A stretch of 34,897 bases of DNA. It comes from a bacterium (GTDB lineage Bacteria; Patescibacteriota; Minisyncoccia; UBA11713; 2-01-FULL-45-33). A program made the translations under genes and the position numbers. Location of the stretch: contig JAUSHV010000030.1 in assembly GCA_030648495.1 (NCBI GenBank), forward strand, positions 1 to 34,897, written 5' to 3'. Shown piece by piece: positions 8,016 through 14,999 of the stretch; positions within the stretch are counted from its first letter, which is position 1; each line of letters starts with the position of its first letter. The notes below the pieces were generated by a model, which had not been told where the DNA came from, ran no database searches, and worked only from the letters and a program-made list of their open reading frames with translations.

Positions 8016-9002
8016 ATGCGAAGAAGTTCAAGCTACCACGATACTAGTTGGGCGGAGCTGTATAAATTTGGCGTAAAGTTCGCCTATCCTGAAAAGCCTG
8101 ACCGGTATAATATCGACGATTCTGTCCGGTTTGGCGAGGGCGTTATTATCTGGCCTGATGTGATTTTGGACGGAAACATTACCATCGGTAAAAATTCCGA
8201 AATAGGCAAAGGCGCCGTCATCATCGGGACAATATACATCGGCAACAATGTTAAGATTAAAGACTATATTAAAATAACCGGTGAAGGATATATTGGAGAC
8301 AACTCCGAAATCGGACACGACATCCATAACCCAAAAATCGGCACGAATTGCAAAATTGGCGACGCCGTAATCATTGACTCGATAATTTCCGACAACTGCG
8401 AGATAGGCACGCGAGGACACGCTGTAATTGAAAGATCGTTTCTCGGAACAGGTGTGAAAGCGAAGCACTCTTGCGGAATCAGAGATGCTTACATCGATTA
8501 TGACGTCAACATCAGCGAATTTGTTACCATCGCAAATCTTGCCGCGGGGAAAAAAAGCAGGACGAAAATCGGCAGCCGGACAATGATAGGCGTTGCGGTA
8601 AGAATTATGGGCGGCTCCGAAATAGGAGAAGAATGTTATATCGCCGACGGCGCGAGAGTGGATGGCACTCTTGCTCCGCGCACTTATTTCAATCCGGGCC
8701 GAGCATTAAAGAATACGCAATTCTGCGCTAGGCAAAGCAATTGCTCCTGGTATTTGGCAGGAATGTATCTTGTGCTGAAACGGGCAATTGGTCCGAAAGA
8801 GAGAATCTCTTTTCATGTAAAAGCATTTCAAAAATGCTGGCAAGACGGCGATGCGCTTAAAGAATGGTTAAAAACGCCAATTTTGCATTTGGGTGGCAGA
8901 ACGCCGCTTGAAGCTTTACAAACCGACGGCGAAAAAAACTTTGATTGTATCCTCGGTGAATGCAAATGCTCGAAACCGGAAGAAAAACCAGCACAAAAAT
9001 AG
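8016..9002 (+). CDS. Left-handed beta-helix hexapeptide-repeat transferase-like protein with a DUF2384-like C-terminal motif
   Basis: Many I/V-G-x-x hexads ('ITIGKNSEIGKGAVIIGTIYIGNNVKI...'); C-terminus 'AFQKCWQDGDALKEWLKTPILHLGGRTPLEALQTDGEKNFDCIL'. SD AAGGAG upstream of ATG. Confidence 0.85.
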   Translation: MRRSSSYHDTSWAELYKFGVKFAYPEKPDRYNIDDSVRFGEGVIIWPDVILDGNITIGKNSEIGKGAVIIGTIYIGNNVKIKDYIKITGEGYIGDNSEIGHDIHNPKIGTNCKIGDAVIIDSIISDNCEIGTRGHAVIERSFLGTGVKAKHSCGIRDAYIDYDVNISEFVTIANLAAGKKSRTKIGSRTMIGVAVRIMGGSEIGEECYIADGARVDGTLAPRTYFNPGRALKNTQFCARQSNCSWYLAGMYLVLKRAIGPKERISFHVKAFQKCWQDGDALKEWLKTPILHLGGRTPLEALQTDGEKNFDCILGECKCSKPEEKPAQK

Positions 9003-9035
9003 TGATTGTGCGATGTACCCGCCGCACCATATTGA

Positions 9036-9063
9036 CCAATCTCTTCGGAGATTGGTTTTTTTG
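9036..9063 (+). terminator. Intrinsic terminator with UUCG tetraloop
   Basis: CCAATCTC-TTCG-GAGATTGG followed by TTTTTTT. Confidence 0.9.
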
Positions 9064-9068
9064 CCTAC

Positions 9069-9091
9069 TGACATAAACTCGGTTTAGGTCA
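9069..9091. repeat. 23-bp palindrome copy 1
   Basis: TGACATAAAC-TCG-GTTTAGGTCA; 22/23 identical to 9533-9555. Confidence 0.8.
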
Positions 9092-9125
9092 TTTTGGGCT
9101 AATCCCATTCTACATTTTGTTACTG

Positions 9126-9148
9126 ACTTGGACACCGAGTGTCCAAGT
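9126..9148. repeat. Perfect 10-bp inverted repeat with CGA loop
   Basis: ACTTGGACAC-CGA-GTGTCCAAGT. Confidence 0.8.
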
Positions 9149-9180
9149 GCTCAAGATTTTTATAATCTGTGCTAATTTTT

Positions 9181-9202
9181 GGAGCCTGCCACGCTCCTTT
9201 TT
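9181..9202 (+). terminator. Short putative intrinsic terminator
   Basis: GGAGC-CTGCCAC-GCTCC followed by TTTTT. Confidence 0.5.
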
Positions 9203-9222
9203 GCGGGATCAAGTTTTTGGAC

Positions 9223-9252
9223 TTGACAGATTGTGGCTTAATATGCTATACT
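9223..9252 (+). promoter_or_regulatory. Strong putative sigma70 promoter
   Basis: TTGACA (9223-9228) - 18 bp - TATACT (9247-9252), with ATATGC just upstream of the -10. Confidence 0.65.
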
Positions 9253-9276
9253 TAAAAACAGAAAGTGAGGTGTCCT

Positions 9277-9456
9277 ATGGATTTTGTAAAGGGAATGTCA
9301 TTAGTTCTTTTCATTTTGGGCGGGGCGCTAAGCGTTCTTGTGTCTATCAAGAACAATCAATTCATGCTCGCCGCAACTATCATTGTTGTAATGTTTGCAG
9401 TAGTCTTACTGATTTGCGATTGGGATAAGGTTTCTGCAAAATTACGCCGACATTAA
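9277..9456 (+). CDS. Small (59 aa) two-TM membrane protein
   Basis: MDFVKGMSLVLFILGGALSVLVSIKNNQFMLAATIIVVMFAVVLLICDWDKVSAKLRRH; own promoter, GAGG SD and terminator. Confidence 0.7.
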   Translation: MDFVKGMSLVLFILGGALSVLVSIKNNQFMLAATIIVVMFAVVLLICDWDKVSAKLRRH

Positions 9457-9476
9457 TTGCCTGCACAACTCCCACC

Positions 9477-9510
9477 GGGACCATTTCGTATGGTCCCCTT
9501 TTCTTTTTTC
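9477..9510 (+). terminator. Intrinsic terminator
   Basis: GGGACCAT-TTCGT-ATGGTCCC followed by CTTTTCTTTTTT. Confidence 0.85.
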
Positions 9511-9532
9511 CAAAAATTAGCATCGATTCTCA

Positions 9533-9555
9533 TGACCTAAACTCGGTTTAGGTCA
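9533..9555. repeat. 23-bp palindrome copy 2
   Basis: TGACCTAAAC-TCG-GTTTAGGTCA, perfect 10-bp arms. Confidence 0.85.
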
Positions 9556-9564
9556 ATGGACTTT

Positions 9565-10260
9565 TTATATCTCTTTTATTTGGCGGGCGCGTAAAACATC
9601 TTCTGCTTTTTTGATGTCTTCCGGATATCCGATGGGAAGCCAAAAGTCTGCTTTCACCGCGAACATTTCATAGTCGCGCACCATCTGCGAGAGCGAATCC
9701 GTTATATAGTATTCGCCGTTGGGATGCTGTTTGGCGGGATAATTGAAAATTTTTGAATCAAGCACCTTAACCCCTGTGGAAGCAAGGTTGGATGGCGGCA
9801 CGATAGGTTTTTCAATAAGATCCAAAACTTTCCCATTGTCATCAGCCGTGATAACTCCGAATTTGCGGGGGTCTTCAACTTCTTTGACCATTATAGATAA
9901 CGGGTGCGCCAAACATTTTTTAATATCTTCTTTTGATTGAAGGTCGTCGGCATAAAGCATCAAAAAACGTTCATCGTGCAGAAACCGACGCACAAGCCAC
10001 AAAGCGTGCGCGGTACCCAATTTTTTGGGCTGATGCACATAAGTTATTTTTTTCCCGCCGAACGACTCGCTAAAATAATTCCTTATCTGGTCCTCCAAAT
10101 ATCCTACAACCATTATTACCTCGTCTATCTCATCAGGCAACGCATCAAAAATGTGATGCAAAAGCGGTCGGCCCAAAATCTCTATCATCGGCTTTGGACG
10201 CGACACAGTTAAGGGACGCATCCTCAAACCTTCTCCCGCGGCCAATATTACAGCTTTCAT
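9565..10260 (-). CDS. Sugar-nucleotide nucleotidyltransferase (NTP_transferase family)
   Basis: 'MKAVILAAGEGLRMRPLTVSRPKPMIEILGRPLLHHIFDAL' nucleotidyltransferase signature. Start reassigned to ATG at 10260. Confidence 0.92.
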   Translation of the reverse strand: MKAVILAAGEGLRMRPLTVSRPKPMIEILGRPLLHHIFDALPDEIDEVIMVVGYLEDQIRNYFSESFGGKKITYVHQPKKLGTAHALWLVRRFLHDERFLMLYADDLQSKEDIKKCLAHPLSIMVKEVEDPRKFGVITADDNGKVLDLIEKPIVPPSNLASTGVKVLDSKIFNYPAKQHPNGEYYITDSLSQMVRDYEMFAVKADFWLPIGYPEDIKKAEDVLRARQIKEI

Positions 10261-10264
10261 ATTA

Positions 10265-10693
10265 TTATTTTTTAACCAGCAAAGAATTAGCTTTTTTAAT
10301 AGTATTTTTATTATTCTCATGCTTCAAAATTTTAAGCGCTTCGCGGTATGTAAACCAGCCATAGCCGTCGTGCTCCTCTGAAACGGCGACTTCTTGCTTC
10401 CTGCTTTGCGCAAGATAAAATATGACAATTTTAAAAATCCGTTTTTTATCCCTGAAAAAAAAGAATCTGTCCGTAACCCGGAACTGATCTTTTAAAACCA
10501 AATCGTTTTTACCCAAGCCTGTCTCTTCTTTAACTTCACGAAACGCCGCATCCATTCCTCTTTCGCTTTGTTCGAGCTTCCCTTTTGGAAAATTCCAATA
10601 TCCTCCGCCATGGTACATCAGCAGATATTTAATACCTTCTCTGGTATTTCTATATATAACTAATCCGGCTGAAATCTCCCTATCTGCTGTCAT
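10265..10693 (-). CDS. NUDIX hydrolase
   Basis: Nudix box 'GKLEQSERGMDAAFREVKEETGLG'. Confidence 0.92.
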   Translation of the reverse strand: MTADREISAGLVIYRNTREGIKYLLMYHGGGYWNFPKGKLEQSERGMDAAFREVKEETGLGKNDLVLKDQFRVTDRFFFFRDKKRIFKIVIFYLAQSRKQEVAVSEEHDGYGWFTYREALKILKHENNKNTIKKANSLLVKK

Positions 10694-11645
10694 TTTTTTG
10701 TTTTTTCCACTCTACTTTTAATTTTTGATTTACTGCATCATACAAAGCACTTTCGAAACCGCCTTTATTCTCCGGATTCGAGTATAAATTTTTCATTTCG
10801 TCAAAGCTAAATAGTGCACCAACTTCCCGCAACATCTTCAATTGTTCCAAGGAGTCATCTGATTTCTTTTTAAAATCCTTACTAAAATATTTCCCAACTA
10901 ACGTTTCGAACATTGCTCTCAAAACCAATTCGTCGCCTACCTTTTTATCGAACATATGTCGCCTAAGGGCCTCACTACGCGAATCGAAGACTATGGGCGT
11001 GTCGCCAAATTCTCTTTTAACATCATAGGCTTTTTTATCCAATTCGTGAAATAATCCTGTATGAAAAGCGCCTAAAGACAATAATAATTTCAACTGCTTT
11101 TTATTTTGAAGTTCCGGATATTTTTCAACAACTTCCCGCATTTTTGGTTCTAATTGCAATATCATGTATTCCTCTCGTTTTTTTTCGAAAACAGCTTCTT
11201 TTAGTAAAAAATCTTTAGTGTACTCCAAATCTTCTTCAAAGTTTTGTAATTTTGGTTTGAATAAAATTTCTCTATATTCTTTTATAAGATCGTGGTCGAG
11301 CGGCACATCCACAAAAACCACCGGTTTATGAGAACCGTAAATAATTTCAAATCTCTTGAGATGATATCCATACATTTTCGAATCATCTAGATGCAGCTCT
11401 ATTACGGCTTCGGCAGGGGTTTTCCTGCCATCCGAAACCGCCTGATAAGTTTCTAAAACTTTGAGGGAAGTACCAATCCATTCTGGGACATAAATATCCG
11501 CTTCCAAAAATTTTTCCTGTAATTCGCCTATATCCTTGGCATTACCGTGCGCCGAATAATAAATCTCAATAGACAACGGCGGTAGCTCGCGATTTTCTGG
11601 TTTCTTAGTATCCGATTCTAATTGTATACCTGCCTCTTCTTTCAT
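10680..11645 (-). CDS. Hypothetical protein (321 aa)
   Basis: Long ORF, 14-bp overlap with the NUDIX gene; no confident family. 'LLLSLGAFHTGLFHEL' is only weakly suggestive of a TraB/Tiki-like GxxH motif. Confidence 0.75.
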   Translation of the reverse strand: MKEEAGIQLESDTKKPENRELPPLSIEIYYSAHGNAKDIGELQEKFLEADIYVPEWIGTSLKVLETYQAVSDGRKTPAEAVIELHLDDSKMYGYHLKRFEIIYGSHKPVVFVDVPLDHDLIKEYREILFKPKLQNFEEDLEYTKDFLLKEAVFEKKREEYMILQLEPKMREVVEKYPELQNKKQLKLLLSLGAFHTGLFHELDKKAYDVKREFGDTPIVFDSRSEALRRHMFDKKVGDELVLRAMFETLVGKYFSKDFKKKSDDSLEQLKMLREVGALFSFDEMKNLYSNPENKGGFESALYDAVNQKLKVEWKKQKNDSR

Positions 11646-11652
11646 ACTTATA

Positions 11653-13503
11653 TTATTCCACAGTTACGGATTTAGCCAAATTACGCGGCTTATCCACATC
11701 TAAACCAAGTAAATCGGCGGTGTGATACGCGAAAAGCTGGAGTGGAATTACGGAAAGTAGGGGGGAGAGCGCCTCAAGTGTCTCTGGGATAAAAACAACA
11801 TCATCCGCGAGCTTCTTAATTTTTTCATCTCCTTCGGTCGCCACAGCAATAATTTTTCCGCCTCTCGCGCGGATCTCCTCTATGTTTGATATGGTTTTTT
11901 CATAAACCGCGTCTTTGGGAACAAGCGCGAAGACCGGAAAATTTTCATCAATCAATGCGATCGGTCCGTGTTTCATCTCTCCAGCCGCATAACCCTCGGC
12001 ATGCTTATAAGAAATCTCTTTAAGTTTAAGTGCGCCTTCCATGGCTACCGGAAATTGATATTTTCTGCCAAAATAAATAAAGTTTTTATATTTTAAATAT
12101 TTTTTAGCAAGTTTTTTTATTTCTTTATCCTTTTTTAAAATTTGTTCCATCTTGCCCGGCATTAATTTAAGTTCCGGAAGAATCTTATTCACTAACGTCT
12201 CCGGTAAAGTGCCTCGATTACCGGCAAAATAAAGCGCTATCAATGAAAGCGCGCCGACTTGGGAAATAAAAGCTTTGGTTGAAGCAACTCCGATTTCTGG
12301 TCCTGCGTGATTATAAACCCCGGCGTCCGATTCCCGCGCAATTGTTGAACCAACCGTGTTTACGATGCCCAAGGTCAATGCCCCGCGCTTTTTTGCCTCT
12401 CTTAAGGCCTGCAAGGTATCGGCCGTCTCCCCGGATTGAGAAATTAAAATCACGGCGTCTCCCTCTCCTATAGCCGGGTTTCCGTAACGGAATTCCGAGG
12501 CGTGCTCAACCGAGGCTGGTATTTTCGCAAACTCTTCAAAATAATATTTGCCGATGAGCCCGGAATAATAAGAGGTTCCGCAGGCTGTTATTATAATTCT
12601 TTTGATATTTTTTAATTTTTTCTCGAGATCTTTTAGGCCCCCGAGTTTAACTTTTCCGATATCCGACAAAATTCTTCCGCGCAAAACATTTCTCAAAGCT
12701 TCGGGCCCTTCAAAAATTTCTTTTTGCATAAAATGCTTATAGCCGCCTTTCTGGGCACTTTCCAAGTCCCAATCAATTTTATCTATCGATTTATTGAGAA
12801 TTTTTTTTGAAAAATTATATATTTTCAAATCCTCCGGCGTGAGAACCGCCATTTCATTGTCATGTAAATAAACAACATTTTTTGTGTGTTCCACTATTGC
12901 CGAGGCATCGGAAGCAATCAGATATTCCTTTTCTCCCAATCCTAAAATAATCGGCGAGCCTCGGCGGGCGACAACGATTTTCCCCGGATCGTTTTTAGAA
13001 ATAAGAGCAAGTCCAAAAGTGCCGATAACGTGCCTTAGCGCTTCAGGCAAAGCGTCTTCAAGAACGACCTTCCCATTCCCCATTGTAAGCTCGCGCTCAA
13101 CCAAATGCACCAAAACTTCGGTGTCCGTCTCCGACCTGAAAACATGTCCCTCACGGGTCAGGGCCTCTTTCAGCTCTGCATAATTTTCTACAATACCGTT
13201 ATGTACCAAAAATATATTTTCAGCGCAATCGGCGTGAGGATGCGAATTTTTATCCGAAGGTTTGCCGTGCGTCGCCCAACGGGTATGTCCAATCGCCGTG
13301 TGGCTCTCCCAAGATTTCTCTGAAAGCCTTGTTTCTAGCGCGGCGACGCGGCCTGTGGTTTTTTCCCAAAGAATTTTGCCGCTCCCTTGATCCCACAAAG
13401 CTACGCCGGCAGAATCATAGCCGCGATACTCCAGCCTTTTTAAACCCTCAAGCACAATTGGCAAGGCGCTTTTTTTGCCGATATATCCCACGATTCCGCA
13501 CAT
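11653..13503 (-). CDS. glmS: Glutamine--fructose-6-phosphate aminotransferase (isomerizing)
   Basis: 'MCGIVGYIGKKSALPIVLEGLKRLEYRGYDSAGVA' (catalytic Cys2), SIS domains 'TACGTSYYSG', 'SQSGETADTLQALREAKKRGA', C-terminus 'DKPRNLAKSVTVE'. Start set at ATG 13503. Confidence 0.98.
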   Translation of the reverse strand: MCGIVGYIGKKSALPIVLEGLKRLEYRGYDSAGVALWDQGSGKILWEKTTGRVAALETRLSEKSWESHTAIGHTRWATHGKPSDKNSHPHADCAENIFLVHNGIVENYAELKEALTREGHVFRSETDTEVLVHLVERELTMGNGKVVLEDALPEALRHVIGTFGLALISKNDPGKIVVARRGSPIILGLGEKEYLIASDASAIVEHTKNVVYLHDNEMAVLTPEDLKIYNFSKKILNKSIDKIDWDLESAQKGGYKHFMQKEIFEGPEALRNVLRGRILSDIGKVKLGGLKDLEKKLKNIKRIIITACGTSYYSGLIGKYYFEEFAKIPASVEHASEFRYGNPAIGEGDAVILISQSGETADTLQALREAKKRGALTLGIVNTVGSTIARESDAGVYNHAGPEIGVASTKAFISQVGALSLIALYFAGNRGTLPETLVNKILPELKLMPGKMEQILKKDKEIKKLAKKYLKYKNFIYFGRKYQFPVAMEGALKLKEISYKHAEGYAAGEMKHGPIALIDENFPVFALVPKDAVYEKTISNIEEIRARGGKIIAVATEGDEKIKKLADDVVFIPETLEALSPLLSVIPLQLFAYHTADLLGLDVDKPRNLAKSVTVE

Positions 13504-13517
13504 ATTATAATTGTAAA

Positions 13518-13547
13518 ACAAAAAAGCCGGCGTTATGTAACGTCGGC
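13518..13547 (-). terminator. Intrinsic terminator
   Basis: Minus strand GCCGACGTTA-CA-TAACGCCGGC (one G-U pair) followed by TTTTTTG. Confidence 0.8.
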
Positions 13548-13548
13548 A

Positions 13549-14250
13549 TTATTGAATAACAGCTAGAGAAAGCTGGGATAAAACCTCGCGCGCATAAGCC
13601 GGGGCATCGGTAAAAATACCATCCAGGTCCCACTGCCAAGCTAAATAAATATCTTCAAATTTATTCACGGTAAAAGCATAAACTGAAAATCCACGCGTTC
13701 TAAAATACATTACATCTTCCAAAGAAAGTCCTTCGAATTGCAAATGCACGCTTTTTGCTCCTAAATATTTTGCGCAAAAGGCGACAAACCATCGCGGAAT
13801 TTTAATTTTGTTTTGATCCCACAAAAGCCCAATTCGCAGCCGCTTATTGCGCCTTCGGAACTTAAAAAGCTCTAACCACTTAAAAGATGAAAATATAATA
13901 TGGTCGCGGAATCTCAATTCTCGTGTCATATCTAAAACTTTTTTTATGAGCCAGCTTTCTTTTATTTCAAGATACAAATCCAATTTTTCTCCAAGAAACA
14001 TTTCCGTATCCGAAAGCGGCAGATAAGCTCCTTGAATTTTTATTTGAAGAAAATCTTCAAAGGCAAGAGTATTTTCGCACTGTTCTTTTTTCTTTATTGC
14101 GTCATGTGAAAGAGCCAGGCGTCCGCAAAACCTACACCCTCTTAAATCGGTTTCTACCGCGTCCGCGCCAACTTCGGCAGCCGCCTCAAATGCCGCGCGA
14201 GTATTTTCTGTTTCAGCGAGCGACGCTCCGCGATGAGCGATTATGAGCAC
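13549..14250 (-). CDS. Glycerophosphodiester phosphodiesterase family protein
   Basis: 'VLIIAHRGASLAETENTRAAFEAAAEVGADAVETDLRG', 'LYLEIKE', 'WDLDGIFTDAP'. GTG start inferred, 10-bp overlap with the upstream pgsA-like gene. Confidence 0.88.
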   Translation of the reverse strand: MLIIAHRGASLAETENTRAAFEAAAEVGADAVETDLRGCRFCGRLALSHDAIKKKEQCENTLAFEDFLQIKIQGAYLPLSDTEMFLGEKLDLYLEIKESWLIKKVLDMTRELRFRDHIIFSSFKWLELFKFRRRNKRLRIGLLWDQNKIKIPRWFVAFCAKYLGAKSVHLQFEGLSLEDVMYFRTRGFSVYAFTVNKFEDIYLAWQWDLDGIFTDAPAYAREVLSQLSLAVIQ

Positions 14251-14795
14251 ATTGAGCCTTTCTGACACTTCTGCCCAAAAACATCGTATGCGTATTTTAA
14301 GAGAGACGCCGCGGCCAAAAACAAAATAGGGAGAAACATCATTAAACCTAAAATATTCCATTCGGCGCCCGCCAGAAGAAATGAAATCCCGGCATATTCA
14401 GCCACAACTTTTGCTTTGCCCAATATATTCGCCGAAATATCCCTTTTTGCGGAAAGCCTCAATAAGACCATCAGTATTTCACGAATTGTCAGCAACATCG
14501 GCGCAAACAAAGATATGTCCCCAGCCCAATAAAACATCCAGAAAATCGGCAAAACTAAAAATTGGTCAGCCAAGGGATCCAAAGCCATTCCCCAGCTCGA
14601 GCCTGTATTTTGGCGCCGCGCAATAAAACCATCCAAAAAATCCGTAAAAACAAAAAAGAGGAATACCAGCCATGCAAATCCAAAACCGTTTTTATAAAGC
14701 CAAATTGTAATCAGTGCCCCAAATAAAAGACGAAATAGACTTATTGCGTTCGGCAAAGTCCAAAATTTTTCGCTGATTATCATTGCGCGCCTCAA
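14241..14795 (-). CDS. pgsA: CDP-alcohol phosphatidyltransferase (PgsA-like)
   Basis: Full motif D(x2)DG(x2)AR(x8)G(x3)D(x3)D: 'DFLDGFIARRQNTGSSWGMALDPLAD'. Confidence 0.9.
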   Translation of the reverse strand: MRRAMIISEKFWTLPNAISLFRLLFGALITIWLYKNGFGFAWLVFLFFVFTDFLDGFIARRQNTGSSWGMALDPLADQFLVLPIFWMFYWAGDISLFAPMLLTIREILMVLLRLSAKRDISANILGKAKVVAEYAGISFLLAGAEWNILGLMMFLPILFLAAASLLKYAYDVFGQKCQKGSMCS

Positions 14796-14825
14796 AGAAA
14801 TTCTCTAAGAAACTTAGCACACCTT

Positions 14826-14853
14826 AATAAAAAAAGCGAGGCTATTGAGCCCC
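14826..14853 (-). terminator. Intrinsic terminator
   Basis: Minus strand GGGGCT-CAAT-AGCCTC-GC followed by TTTTTTT. Confidence 0.75.
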
Positions 14854-14855
14854 AC

Positions 14856-14990
14856 TTACTTATTAAGTCTCCACCAGGATTTCTGATATTCGTTGTTCAA
14901 AAACAAAAATCTATACGTGACCCTCATACATGCGTACCCAAATAAACTTACCGCTATAATCAGCAAGCCAAATAAAAACATTGAATCCAT
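14856..14990 (-). CDS. Small (44 aa) single-TM protein, absent from ORF track
   Basis: Minus-strand ATG at 14990: MDSMFLFGLLIIAVSLFGYACMRVTYRFLFLNNEYQKSWWRLNK*; AAGGAA SD upstream; terminator directly downstream. Confidence 0.6.
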   Translation of the reverse strand: MDSMFLFGLLIIAVSLFGYACMRVTYRFLFLNNEYQKSWWRLNK

Positions 14991-14999
14991 GTTAATTCC

